DNA of 64,000 nt, taken from NCBI GenBank assembly GCA_002841375.1, contig PGZO01000020.1, forward strand, positions 1-64,000, written 5' to 3'. Origin of the DNA: Firmicutes bacterium HGW-Firmicutes-7 (lineage in GTDB: Bacteria > Bacillota > Clostridia > Lachnospirales > Vallitaleaceae). A program made the translations under genes and the position numbers. The notes under the pieces were generated by a model. That model was given only the letters and a program-made list of their open reading frames with translations. It made no database searches and was not told the DNA's origin. How positions within the stretch are numbered: the stretch's first letter is position 1; the number at the start of each line of letters is the position of its first letter. This document shows, piece by piece, positions 56,701 through 64,000 of the stretch.

Positions 56701-57951
56701 GATTTCAATGAAAGTGATGTATGGAGCATGTTTCATTCATACTGTTTTGACTTTTCAGTATGGGAAATGTATGGTGCACTTCTGTATGGTGGAAAGCTTG
56801 TAATTGTACCAAAACATGTGGCAAAGGACACAGGTGAATATGTAAAGCTTCTGAAAAATACAGGCGTTACGATTCTTAACCAGACCCCTACTGCATTTTA
56901 TAATCTTTCAAATGAAGAAGAAAAAAGTACGGAAAGTAATCTAAAGGTTAGATATGTAATTTTTGGTGGGGAAGCATTGAAGCCTATACTGTTAAAGTCA
57001 TGGAATAAGAAATATCCATATTGTAAATTAATTAACATGTATGGAATCACTGAAACAACTGTTCATGTGACTTATAAACAAATAACAAGTACTGAAATAG
57101 AAAGCAATATTAGCAATATAGGTAAACCAATACCAACGATGACAACATATGTATTGGGATGTAATATGGAACTTCTTCCAATAGGTGCAGCCGGTGAACT
57201 TTATGTTGGAGGAGCAGGACTTGGAAGGGGGTACTTAAATAGATTAGAATTAACAAAAGAAAAATTTTTAAACCACCCCATTACAGGCGAACGTTTATAC
57301 AAATCTGGAGATTTAGCTAGGCTTTTGCCTAATGGGGAAATGGAGTATTTAGGTAGGATTGATCACCAGGTAAAAATCAGAGGACATAGAATTGAACTTG
57401 GGGAAATTGAAAATCAACTTTTAAAAATTGATGTCATTAAGGAAATTATTGTTTTAGCAAAGGAAGACAATGATCAGAATGTTTTCTTATGTGCGTATTA
57501 TGTTTCATTATGTGAATTGACAGTAGTCGAAATCAAAGAAAAACTAAAACGTGTACTCCCTGAATATATGGTTCCTGCTTATTTCATTCGATTAGATTAC
57601 ATACCTATGACATCAAATGGAAAAGTAAATAGAAATAAATTGCCAGAAATAGGAGGGAATATAAATACAGGACTAGAAAGAGTTTTACCACGGAATGAAA
57701 CAGAAAATAAGCTTGCACATTTATGGAAAGAAGTACTTGGGATTAATGTAATAAGTGTTACCGATAGTTTTTTTGACTTAGGTGGCGATTCAATAAAGGT
57801 TATAAATCTTGTAAATAGGATGAATGAACTTATTCAAATCAATGTTAGAATTCAAGATATTTATATGAATCAGAGTATAAAAGAATTGGTTACCTTAATT
57901 GAAAAAAATGCAAAAAATATAAGTGATATGAGCAGTACATTACTTTATTGA
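52264..57951 (+). CDS. NRPS: A(non-alpha-amino acid)-PCP-C-partial C-A(Thr)-PCP
   Basis: 1895 residues, starting directly inside an A domain (its C domain ends the previous protein). A1 (1-505) has Thr204 in place of the amino-group Asp and pocket T-V-I-H-I-G-L-I-G, the same as the preceding A domain. PCP Ser553. C (about 605-1040) with H734 and D738. Then residues about 1055-1280 match a C-domain C-terminal lobe only (ARKYWKDYLRGY, VFQTIWGVVLKKYNMTDDVVFG). A2 (about 1300-1790) has D1496 and pocket D-F-W-N-I-G-M-V-H, the textbook Thr code. PCP Ser1843 is followed by only about 50 residues; no thioesterase, reductase or terminal C domain is present. ATG 52264 follows GGAGGAGAAGGA. Confidence 0.93.
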   Translation: MHTVVKLFEQQVEEFQESIAVKSDIDTLTYRELNIQANRIADVILSDAIIKALNAERVALLFEHGTDMIKGILGVLKAGKVYVALDPEYPHKRLNYILEDSGSCILLTNNAKLELAIALKNESKNEIHIVNIDRLALNLSEKNPCCEIELGQAAYIMYTSGSTGNPKGVVQSHQNISNFTGAFSNEMNINPSDRIALFTSYSHTVSVIDIFSCLICGAAIYPYNIKSEGSMEKLSEWLTEEGITIFHSVPTVFRYLMDAIPDDMEFDQITLIILGGESVYKKDIERYKEHFSKDSIFVNLFGSSEVLIGTSYVVDQETDLSGDTVPLGYAVEGVKIYLLNEKEEEVGIYGIGEIVYKSEYLAIGYWNMEEKTNEMFVKDFITGEGRVFKSGDLGRLLPDGSIEYIGRKDFQIKINGNRVEPDEIEAIISGMVGIRNCVVTVIKKEEDQNYLAAYYVVKDKMELEVGYIKQMLQNKLPDYMVPTYFIPLKELPLTPNGKIDRCRLPQAYENNSERAFEEPRNDIERILQKIWKEVLGIERIGINDSFFELGGHSLKATSLVSKMHKELNIKIPFKQVFHTPSIKEIASYIKGLEENKYSSIKTTEKKDYYNISSAQKMMYILKQIEGNNTSYNVPMALTINGDLDRVRLEAAFISLIERHETLRTSFELVKMTPVQIIQPRVDFKLAYFEEEEANITYIINDFIRPFDLNKAPLFRGALIKVTEFKHVLLLDMHHIITDGTSVGVMVREISALYNGENLPELKLQYKDFSEWQSEILHTEGMKKQEQYWLNMFQDCIPLLDMPVDFNRPEVQTFNGTRIKLMIPSEIVGRMENLVKEYRTTLNVLTFCIYSVLINKYSGQDDLVVGTTVAARTHNDLENIIGMFVNFLPVRSKIDVDSTFKEYLLGLNELLMDCYENQEYPFDMMVEKMGNRLDRTRNPLFDTMLIFHSQFESIKTFQANGVIFSEYEIENETSKLDLKMDIYAANEGGFECWLEYNTDLFKEGSMQNLLRHFRMILEQVLNNMDLKLSEIKVFTPKGQQRIEEKRQLIKKNHDLSKARKYWKDYLRGYDQKADFPKYKIPEIRDNVKYDQYEFTVEKKYINKLVEGKNENSLDFNAVFQTIWGVVLKKYNMTDDVVFGYALPKAQLEMNNTAEKNELYTPIIPVRLKLDQTTRFIDAAKALEQQNNYSKAYKNISLKEIQAFSEMEEELLSNIVCVEEFHQDHCDLSVLPIVNKDLVVKITYNNLIYQKDIIRLIADCLKMAICAVGENPHILLQDIEILSEVEKRKQLVDFNNTKAAYPYHQTIHMLFEEQVDNTPDNIAISFEDKLLTYRELNHKSNQLARLLRDKGVGPDCVVGILANRSIEMIIVMLAILKAGGAYLPLDPQYPPDRIKFMLEDSGTRILLAHSEISEHIQYSGNIIHFDDALIYSEDGSNLENINNPNDMAYVIYTSGTTGIPKGVMIEHKNVVRLMFNSEMQFDFNESDVWSMFHSYCFDFSVWEMYGALLYGGKLVIVPKHVAKDTGEYVKLLKNTGVTILNQTPTAFYNLSNEEEKSTESNLKVRYVIFGGEALKPILLKSWNKKYPYCKLINMYGITETTVHVTYKQITSTEIESNISNIGKPIPTMTTYVLGCNMELLPIGAAGELYVGGAGLGRGYLNRLELTKEKFLNHPITGERLYKSGDLARLLPNGEMEYLGRIDHQVKIRGHRIELGEIENQLLKIDVIKEIIVLAKEDNDQNVFLCAYYVSLCELTVVEIKEKLKRVLPEYMVPAYFIRLDYIPMTSNGKVNRNKLPEIGGNINTGLERVLPRNETENKLAHLWKEVLGINVISVTDSFFDLGGDSIKVINLVNRMNELIQINVRIQDIYMNQSIKELVTLIEKNAKNISDMSSTLLY

Positions 57952-57992
57952 TAAATTAATAAAAAAAATTAAGATGAAGGGAAATAAAACAA

Positions 57993-59123
57993 GTGAATAA
58001 AAAAAATGAAGAAAGCAAACAAGAAAATGGGAAAAAGGTAATGTGGTATGACGCCAGAAATTTGAAGAACAAAGAGCAGATACTACCACTACTTTACAGC
58101 CTACGTTTTGAATATCTAGTAGTTAAGGTGGAGGAATTAGATAAAATTAAACCTCCACACAAAATTAAATTAGTAGTTGAAGTGAAAGATGCAGCTGCAA
58201 TTGAAAAGCTTACGAAAGAAGTGATTGTATTATCAGCCAATCCAGAATTGCTTCAAAAGGCTATGGAAAAAGGACTTGGTACAGCATTACATAAAAGAGT
58301 AGAAAACCAGGAAGATATGGAATTGGCATGGCAGATGGGAAATAACTTTGATTATGTTATTGTTGAACTTATTGATGATACAAATATACCTCTTGAATTA
58401 ATCATTGCTAGATTACAAAACAGAAAAACGATATTGATGAAAATTGTTGAAAATGTACAAGATGCTGAAATTGCGTATGGCGTAATGGAGGCAGGAAGTG
58501 ATGGTGTCGTATTGAAGACTGAAGATGTAAATGAAATTGTAAAAGCGGATAAGTTCATGTTGAAAAATGAACTTGGAAAGATTGATCTTTGTAAAGCGGT
58601 AGTAGTTGATGTACAACATATAGGTATGGGATATAGATCCTGTATAGACACTACAACTTTAATGAAGCAAAATGAAGGAATGCTAATTGGATCAACATCA
58701 AATGGAGGATTGCTTGTAAGTTCTGAAACCCATTTTCTCCCTTATATGGAGTTAAGGCCATTTAGAGTAAATGCAGGAGCAGTACATTCTTATGTGTGGG
58801 CACCTGAATTGATGACGGCGTATCTTACAGAGTTAAAGGGTGGAAGTAAACTCTTATGTGTAGATACATATGGAAATACAAGAGAAGTTAGTGTAGGACG
58901 AGTGAAAACAGAAATAAGACCACTGTTGAAAATTGAAGCAGAAGCGAAAGGTATAAGAATCAACGCTATTGTTCAAGATGACTGGCACATAAGAATATTA
59001 GGTGGAAGTGGAGAACCAAGAAACGCATCTACAATTAAACCAGGAGATGAGCTTTTGGCATATGTATGTGCTGGAGGAAGGCATGTGGGCGTGAAAATTG
59101 ATGAAAACCTTGAAGAAAAATAA
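57993..59123 (+). CDS. 3-dehydroquinate synthase II family enzyme (GriH-like)
   Basis: 376 residues of the archaeal AroB'/DHQS-II family. KKVMWYDARN opens the protein. The conserved C-terminal half reads GMGYRSCIDT, EGMLIGSTSNGGLLVSSET, RPFRVNAGAVHSYV, VGRVKTEIRPLLKIEAEA and PGDELLAYVCAGGRH. Archaeal members cyclise the C7 amino sugar acid to dehydroquinate; GriH in grixazone biosynthesis makes 3-amino-4-hydroxybenzoate. Next to a GriI-like aldolase and NRPS genes, precursor supply for the assembly line is the likely role. Which of the two reactions occurs cannot be told by eye. GTG 57993 follows GAAGGGA at about 10 bases. Confidence 0.88.
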   Translation: MNKKNEESKQENGKKVMWYDARNLKNKEQILPLLYSLRFEYLVVKVEELDKIKPPHKIKLVVEVKDAAAIEKLTKEVIVLSANPELLQKAMEKGLGTALHKRVENQEDMELAWQMGNNFDYVIVELIDDTNIPLELIIARLQNRKTILMKIVENVQDAEIAYGVMEAGSDGVVLKTEDVNEIVKADKFMLKNELGKIDLCKAVVVDVQHIGMGYRSCIDTTTLMKQNEGMLIGSTSNGGLLVSSETHFLPYMELRPFRVNAGAVHSYVWAPELMTAYLTELKGGSKLLCVDTYGNTREVSVGRVKTEIRPLLKIEAEAKGIRINAIVQDDWHIRILGGSGEPRNASTIKPGDELLAYVCAGGRHVGVKIDENLEEK

Positions 59124-59158
59124 ACAACAAATTTGTTTGTAAAGGGAGCTGTATAACT

Positions 59159-59992
59159 ATGTATGGGAAAGCAATTAGATTATCTAGGTTAATGCATTTA
59201 GAATCAAATAAAATTTGTATTGTACCAATTGATCATGGAACGACGTTAGGACCAATAGAGGGCATCAAGGATTATTTAACGACTGTTTGGAAATTGATAA
59301 GTGGTGGCGTTGATGCAATTGTAGTTCAAAAAGGGATTCTTCGTGAGATATCACGTTATCCTGAATTGACATCAAAAGGCCGATTTATTATGCATTTGTC
59401 TGTTTCGACATCCTTAAGTCCTGATCCAAATCATAAGGTGCTCGTTAGTAGTGTTAAAGAAGCAATGATATTAGGGGCTGATGGCGTTTCAGTACATATA
59501 AACTTAGGGACCTCAAGTGAAAAAGAGATGATAAAGGACTTGGGTATTGTATCCAGAGAATGTATGGCGTGGGGAATGCCTCTAATGGCAATGATGTACT
59601 GTAAAAAGAGTGGAAAAAATGCGGATGAAATAGCTCATGCAGCTCGTTTAGCCGAAGAACTTGGCGCAGATATTGTGAAAGTTGATTATCCCGGTTCAAT
59701 AGAGGATTTTAAAAAAATAATTGCAGGTGTAAGAATACCTGTTGTTATAGCAGGAGGAGAATATTTAAACAATCAAGAAGAGTTATTAAATATTATTGAT
59801 AGTGTAATTTTAGCAGGGGCATCAGGAGTAGCTATTGGAAGAAATGTTTTCCAGCATTGTATGCCGGAAGTAATTACAAATGTCATTACAAGATTAGTAC
59901 ATGGTGAAGTGAATCTTCACAATAGCCTAAGTATGATAGAAATAAGTAGTAATATGGCACAAGATTTTTCAACATTAGTTAAATCTAGTTGA
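59159..59992 (+). CDS. ADH-synthase-like class I aldolase (GriI/AroA'-like)
   Basis: 277 residues, a DhnA/FbaB-type TIM-barrel aldolase. PIDHGTTLGPIEG near the N-terminus carries D25; Lys174 in VKVDYPG is the Schiff-base residue; VVIAGGE and GASGVAIGRNVFQ form the phosphate-binding end. The DHGTTLGPIEG sequence is typical of 2-amino-3,7-dideoxy-hept-6-ulosonate synthases, which join aspartate semialdehyde to a ketose phosphate unit. GriI joins it to dihydroxyacetone phosphate. It pairs with the DHQS-II gene 35 bases upstream. AAAGGGAGC precedes the ATG. A plain fructose-bisphosphate aldolase is less likely given the neighbour. Confidence 0.88.
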   Translation: MYGKAIRLSRLMHLESNKICIVPIDHGTTLGPIEGIKDYLTTVWKLISGGVDAIVVQKGILREISRYPELTSKGRFIMHLSVSTSLSPDPNHKVLVSSVKEAMILGADGVSVHINLGTSSEKEMIKDLGIVSRECMAWGMPLMAMMYCKKSGKNADEIAHAARLAEELGADIVKVDYPGSIEDFKKIIAGVRIPVVIAGGEYLNNQEELLNIIDSVILAGASGVAIGRNVFQHCMPEVITNVITRLVHGEVNLHNSLSMIEISSNMAQDFSTLVKSS

Positions 59993-60039
59993 TGAATTTT
60001 CAACAATAGAATTTTTGATTTGTTTAAGGAGATATAATA

Positions 60040-61317
60040 ATGGAAATGGAAGATACAATAAAGGATATAAGGGATAGTATATATTATCCTGTTGATGATG
60101 TATTAATGGTAGCTGGTGATGGTGTTCATATTTATGATTCTCAAGGTAAAGACTATATTGATTGTGCATCAGCTACCTTCAATCTTTCTTTAGGATATAC
60201 GAATAAGGAAGTAATTGAAGCGGTTAAAGAACAGTCAGACAAACTGATCCATACTACATCTTCCTATCAAACGTCACCCATTAACAGTATGGTAGATCAG
60301 TTGGTGAATTTATCACCTAAAAATCTAACAAAAGTACATGCAAAAGTTTGTGGAGGCTCGGTTGCTAATGAAGGAGCCATAAAAATGGCGCAATATTATA
60401 CCGGAAAGCGAGATGTCATAAGCTTATTCAGAAGTCATTTGGGGCAAACATATATGATGATGGGGCTTTCGGGGAATTCTTTCAGAAAGGAACCATTCCC
60501 ATCACCAGCTTCTTCGATGGGCATGCAAGTACCTGATCCATATTGTTATAGATGTTTCTACAAACAGAAACCGGAGACCTGCAATATGCTCTGTGTAGAA
60601 AGAATAAACGATTTTATTGAATATGGCAGCAGTGGACAAGTCGCATGTATGATGGTAGAGCCTATTTCAGGTAATGGAGGCAATATAGTGCCGCCTAAGA
60701 GATACTTTAAAGAATTAAAAAAACTATGTGATGAACAGGGAATGGCATTAATACTAGATGAAATACAGACAGGCTTTGGACGTACAGGAAAAATGTTTGC
60801 TGCGGAGTACTTTGATGTTGAACCGCATATAATGACAGTAGCAAAAGGTTTAGGAGGAACAGGGTTTCAAGTCGCAGCTATATTAGCGGAAGAGAAGTTT
60901 TCTGGAATGGATTTACATCATCACTCCTTTACATATGGAGCCAATGTACTAGCGGCTGCAGCGGCTAGCAAGACCTTGGAAATTATATCTCGCAATGGGT
61001 TTTTGGAAAATGTAGAAACAGTCGGGAATTATATTATGGAAAGATTATACAAAATGCAGGAAAAATACACTTTCATGGGTGATGTACGTGGAGTTGGACT
61101 GATGATTGGAATCGAAGTCGTAGATGCTAATAAAAATCCAGATGTTAAACGAACAAATATCATTGCGAAACAAGCCATGAAGAACGGTTTAATTCTTCGA
61201 ACTTCAAGATATGGGTATGGAAATGTTTTCAAGGTGCGTCCACCATTAATTTTAACATTAAGCGAAGCGGAGGCACTTTGTGATCGATTGGAAAAGACTT
61301 TGGAGGAGATTAAATGA
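60040..61317 (+). CDS. Class III (PLP) aminotransferase
   Basis: 425 residues of the acetylornithine/GABA aminotransferase class. The PLP region has DEIQTGFGRTG (D240, Q243) and the Schiff-base K269 in TVAKGLGG. PDPYCYRCFYKQKPETCNMLC is the Cys-bearing loop seen in several class III enzymes. The N-terminal YIDCASATFNLSLGYTN is the usual substrate-side segment. It would exchange an oxo for an amino group on a precursor of the assembly line or supply a beta- or omega-amino acid. ATG 60040 follows AAGGAGAT. Its TGA overlaps the next ATG (ATGA), so the two act in one pathway. Confidence 0.92.
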   Translation: MEMEDTIKDIRDSIYYPVDDVLMVAGDGVHIYDSQGKDYIDCASATFNLSLGYTNKEVIEAVKEQSDKLIHTTSSYQTSPINSMVDQLVNLSPKNLTKVHAKVCGGSVANEGAIKMAQYYTGKRDVISLFRSHLGQTYMMMGLSGNSFRKEPFPSPASSMGMQVPDPYCYRCFYKQKPETCNMLCVERINDFIEYGSSGQVACMMVEPISGNGGNIVPPKRYFKELKKLCDEQGMALILDEIQTGFGRTGKMFAAEYFDVEPHIMTVAKGLGGTGFQVAAILAEEKFSGMDLHHHSFTYGANVLAAAAASKTLEIISRNGFLENVETVGNYIMERLYKMQEKYTFMGDVRGVGLMIGIEVVDANKNPDVKRTNIIAKQAMKNGLILRTSRYGYGNVFKVRPPLILTLSEAEALCDRLEKTLEEIK

Positions 61318-62231
61318 AAGAATATATTATTGATTTAGCAAATCATGTTTATGAAAAAGTATCTAATACAACTGGCGTACTAAAGAATCGTCAAGTACAT
61401 GGCTATTCAATAGGAGGCGATGCCCAGTTCAATATTGATAAGGTGGCAGAAGATTCAGTTTTAGAATTTGTAAAAGAAAAAGGTCAACCAATGGCTGTGT
61501 ATACAGAAGACGAGGGGTTAATTATATTTGGTAAAGATCCTGAATATATACTCATTGTAGATCCAATAGATGGAACAAGACCTATGGCAGCAGGGTTAGA
61601 AATGGCATGCGTATCCATTGCAGTTTCTAAATATTTCAAACATGCCAAAATAAAGGATGTTCAATATGCATTGGTTATGGAATTAAAAACAGGTGCATTT
61701 ATATATGGAGATGTTTTATCAGATAAATTGATCTTTCAAGGGTATTCAGTTGATTTACCAAACCTAAGTAAGACGACTGAACTGGATAATATGTTTTGGA
61801 CAATTGAGTTTAACGGACATCCTGCTAATTTAATGTTAGCGTCCTATGGTCATCTTATTGATAAATCAGCAAATAACGGTGGAGTATTTATTTTTAATAG
61901 TGCTACATATTCAATATCTAGAATTATTACAGGGCAATTGGATGCTTATGTAGATATAGGAAATCGCATATTAAAGGATCACCCAAGTTTGCTAGAACAA
62001 TTTCAAAGTGTTGGAAATGGAAAAGTACTCCACTTATTTCCATATGATATTGCAGCTATTGTATTTTTAGCAAAAAAAGCAGGCGTCGTGATTACAGATG
62101 CATATGGGAATTCATTGGATGAAACGCTTTTAATGGATTTGAGCTATATGAACCAACAATCCTGTATTGCCGCATCAAATGAAGAACTGCATAAAAAATT
62201 ACTGGATAATATTATATGGATGCATAAATAA
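61314..62231 (+). CDS. Inositol-monophosphatase-like phosphatase
   Basis: 305 residues of the metal- and lithium-sensitive phosphatase superfamily. Metal ligands are visible as TEDEG (E65-E67) and DPIDGTRP (83-90), and YDIAAIVFLAKKAG is the C-terminal WDxAA-like motif. Family members hydrolyse inositol, fructose-bisphosphate or related sugar phosphates. Here translational coupling to the aminotransferase and the upstream aldolase/DHQS-II pair suggests removal of phosphate from the C7 intermediate. Neither GriI/GriH nor the archaeal pathway needs such a step after ring formation, so the substrate is open. Confidence 0.88.
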   Translation: MKEYIIDLANHVYEKVSNTTGVLKNRQVHGYSIGGDAQFNIDKVAEDSVLEFVKEKGQPMAVYTEDEGLIIFGKDPEYILIVDPIDGTRPMAAGLEMACVSIAVSKYFKHAKIKDVQYALVMELKTGAFIYGDVLSDKLIFQGYSVDLPNLSKTTELDNMFWTIEFNGHPANLMLASYGHLIDKSANNGGVFIFNSATYSISRIITGQLDAYVDIGNRILKDHPSLLEQFQSVGNGKVLHLFPYDIAAIVFLAKKAGVVITDAYGNSLDETLLMDLSYMNQQSCIAASNEELHKKLLDNIIWMHK

Positions 62232-62255
62232 GACATTTATATATGGGACTATATC

Positions 62256-62290
62256 AAATGACCCGGTCACAGATTGTGATCGGGTCATTT
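62256..62290. terminator. Strong terminator ending the cluster
   Basis: AAATGACCCG-GTCAC and its complement GTGAT-CGGGTCATTT form a long stem with one mismatch. It is flanked by A/T-rich ends, so it can serve both this operon and the convergent regulator genes. Confidence 0.85.
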
Positions 62291-62345
62291 ATTAAACAAT
62301 TCGCCTACTAAGATTGCAATCCAAATCAAGAAAAACACTTCCAGT

Positions 62346-63122
62346 TTACAACTTATGCTTAAACTCCGTAGCTGTCACACCGTAAAATTCCTTAAACAGC
62401 TTAGTAAAATAATGAGAATCTGCATATCCAAGAGATAATGCCAAATCTTTTAGGACAACATCATCTCTTTCTTGAAGGATTTGCACTGCTAACATCATTC
62501 TTTTTTTATTTACATAGCTGTTAAAGCTCTCTCCTGTGTATTTTTTAATGAGCTGGCCTAAGTAGATTTGATTTATATAAAACATTTGACTTAGTGATTT
62601 TATTGAAATTTGCGTAGTGAAGTTCGTATCAATATATTTTATAACCTTTTCAATAACTAATAGATCTTTATTTTTATCTGTTAACAGATCATATGCAGCT
62701 AACGGGTCTGTTTTTATGTCAGACATTTTAGCTTTTATTATTTGAGATTTAATAAACCTTTCTTTCGCTTTTTCAAGGCATAAATGCAACTCAGAACTGT
62801 CAATAGGCTTTAACAGATAATCTACAACCTCAAGTAGTAAAGCTTTTTTCATATATTTAAAGTCATCATAACCACTGATAATAATAAACTGGATATCAGG
62901 GTTTTCCTTTTTTATTTCGTGAATAGAGAAAAATCCATCCTGCTTTGGCATTTTTATATCCGTAATAATAATATCAGGCGTATTTTTATTGAAAAACTCA
63001 ACAGTTTCAAGTCCGTTGGAAGCTTCACCTATACATTTCATATCCAGTTGCTGCCAATTAATTCGCTTGATTAGACTCTGTCTAATTATTGCGTTATCAT
63101 CAGCGATCAAAACTTTTAACAT
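62346..63122 (-). CDS. Response regulator, AraC-type output (YesN-like)
   Basis: 258 residues. Receiver domain (1-120) with D8/D9, phospho-acceptor D55 in IIITDIKMP and Lys in LLKPID. A short linker leads to a C-terminal AraC/XylS helix-turn-helix pair (ISIKSLSQMFYINQIYLGQLIKKYTGE, and LKDLALSLGYADSHYFTKLFKEFYG). I start at 63122 because AAAGGTGG lies eight bases upstream; the GTG at 63134 is within that site. It overlaps the kinase gene by 23 bases. YesMN pairs usually sense extracellular compounds. It faces the biosynthetic cluster but need not control it. Confidence 0.93.
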   Translation of the reverse strand: MLKVLIADDNAIIRQSLIKRINWQQLDMKCIGEASNGLETVEFFNKNTPDIIITDIKMPKQDGFFSIHEIKKENPDIQFIIISGYDDFKYMKKALLLEVVDYLLKPIDSSELHLCLEKAKERFIKSQIIKAKMSDIKTDPLAAYDLLTDKNKDLLVIEKVIKYIDTNFTTQISIKSLSQMFYINQIYLGQLIKKYTGESFNSYVNKKRMMLAVQILQERDDVVLKDLALSLGYADSHYFTKLFKEFYGVTATEFKHKL

Positions 63123-64000
63123 ATGAATCACCACCTTTCTTCAAGCATTTATTGATGGGTATGGATATCGTTATTTTTGTGCCACCCAGCTTACTTTTAT
63201 TTATTTTCAAGGCGTTAATCAGCTTGAAATGCAGGCAAAGTCTTGCATTTACATTACGTAGTCCGATGTGCTCATTTCTATCAATAAAATATGCAAAATT
63301 TTGATAGTCTTTTATGAGGCTCTCATTTATGTTAGACAGTGTTTCGTAGTCAAGACCTTTTCCATTATCCTCAAAAACAATATTTAAATCTACATCGTTT
63401 ATAAATATCTTAATAAGCAAATATTTGTTAGGCGTTTCAGAAAATGCATGTTTAAAGCAGTTTTCAAGTATAGGCTGGAAGGTGCTTTTTAGCATAGCAA
63501 TATCTAGCAGTTCATCATCTATTTCATAATCGATTTTTAAAGTATCATTAACCATAATATTTTGCATATTTAGATAATTGCGGGATTGCTTTATTTCTTC
63601 TCTTAGGCTTACAACATCAGGCAATTTAAGATCATATCTGAACAAATAGCCCAAGTTTTGTATTAATTCGGATGTTTTGTCTGCATTTTCAAGTATTGCC
63701 TGTCCACTGATTAATTCAAGTGCATTAAAGAGGAAATGAGGATTAATTTTTTGCTGAAGGAGCCTTAATTCGGCTTCGGTTTTCAATAAATTGCTCTTTT
63801 GATTTTTATCAAGCAAATCATTGATTTCGTCAATCATTTCATAATAATTTTCGAAAAGGGTGTTAATCTCACCAAAGGATATAAGTTCTCTGTTTTTATA
63901 TGTAAATTGACCTCTTTTATTTGTCTCTATAAATTCAATAAGCAAATTAATAGGATGTGAAAACTTTTTAGCAGTATTAGAGGCATAAAAATAGCTTATA
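63100..64000 (-). CDS. YesM/LytS-type sensor histidine kinase (5' end outside window)
   Basis: About 300 residues are visible and the frame is open to the window edge. The visible part begins in a HAMP-like segment (SHPINLLIEFIETN), followed by a coiled linker. A His_kinase domain (QQKINPHFLFNALELI, phospho-acceptor His) comes next, then an HATPase_c domain with ILENCFKHAF (N box), EDNGKGLD (G1) and GIGLRNV-like HIGLRNVNARL. The sensor and membrane portion must lie beyond 64000. Overlap with the response-regulator gene shows they form one two-component system. Confidence 0.92.
   Translation of the reverse strand, partial: ISYFYASNTAKKFSHPINLLIEFIETNKRGQFTYKNRELISFGEINTLFENYYEMIDEINDLLDKNQKSNLLKTEAELRLLQQKINPHFLFNALELISGQAILENADKTSELIQNLGYLFRYDLKLPDVVSLREEIKQSRNYLNMQNIMVNDTLKIDYEIDDELLDIAMLKSTFQPILENCFKHAFSETPNKYLLIKIFINDVDLNIVFEDNGKGLDYETLSNINESLIKDYQNFAYFIDRNEHIGLRNVNARLCLHFKLINALKINKSKLGGTKITISIPINKCLKKGGDSYVKSFDR

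Noticed and set aside
59454-59699. Minus-strand ORF opposite the aldolase
   Set aside because: Shadow frame of a conserved enzyme; His/Leu-rich composition results from antisense codons.

Overview
The window is AT-rich DNA with strong AGGAGG-type ribosome binding sites, low-GC codon usage, IS21, UvrX/YolD-type repair genes and YesM/YesN-type two-component genes. These point to a low-GC Firmicute, most likely an anaerobic Clostridia member (Lachnospiraceae/Vallitalea-like). That is inference from gene content; no rRNA or other phylogenetic marker is present.

Layout. 1-12 kb is a patchwork accessory region. It holds a 5'-truncated SF2 helicase, remnants of two other helicase loci preceded by a shared junction sequence, a complete IS21-family element (3697-6184, with 5-bp target duplication ATTAT), a NUDIX hydrolase, a lipoprotein, an ECF sigma/anti-sigma pair, short membrane ORFs and a RhuM-family gene. 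12-26 kb carries ordinary and semi-accessory genes: MazG-like pyrophosphohydrolase, a UvrX-type Y-family polymerase with a YolD-like partner, two Phd-Uma2 fusion proteins, an SGNH hydrolase, an OpuC-type osmolyte ABC transporter, a NifX/NifB-like protein, Tag glycosylase, a TfoX-N protein, a DEAD-box RNA helicase and a HAD nucleotidase.

26.5-62.2 kb is one co-directional biosynthetic gene cluster: type II thioesterase, BtrH-like protein, acyl-AMP ligase-PCP-partial C, free-standing malonyl transferase (trans-AT), KS-KR-ACP, KS-DH-KR-ACP-C-A-PCP-C, acyl-AMP ligase-PCP-C-A-PCP-C and A-PCP-C-partial C-A-PCP. A four-gene precursor cassette follows: DHQ synthase II-like, ADH synthase-like aldolase, class III aminotransferase and inositol-monophosphatase-like phosphatase. 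The aldolase/DHQS-II pair is the family pair that makes 3-amino-4-hydroxybenzoate in grixazone biosynthesis (GriI/GriH). Two NRPS A domains lack the Asp that binds an alpha-amino group and share the same predicted pocket, so they should load the same non-alpha-amino acid. The last A domain has the textbook Thr code, and the first is Cys-like. No thioesterase or reductase ends the line. The cluster ends at a strong terminator (62256-62290) and is followed, on the opposite strand, by an AraC-type response regulator and a YesM-type histidine kinase that runs off the window.

Main inference: this looks like an uncharacterised trans-AT PKS/NRPS hybrid that incorporates a dedicated aminated C7 ring acid (aminohydroxybenzoate or a partly reduced relative). 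Substrate assignments are read by eye from motifs and need a computed or experimental test.
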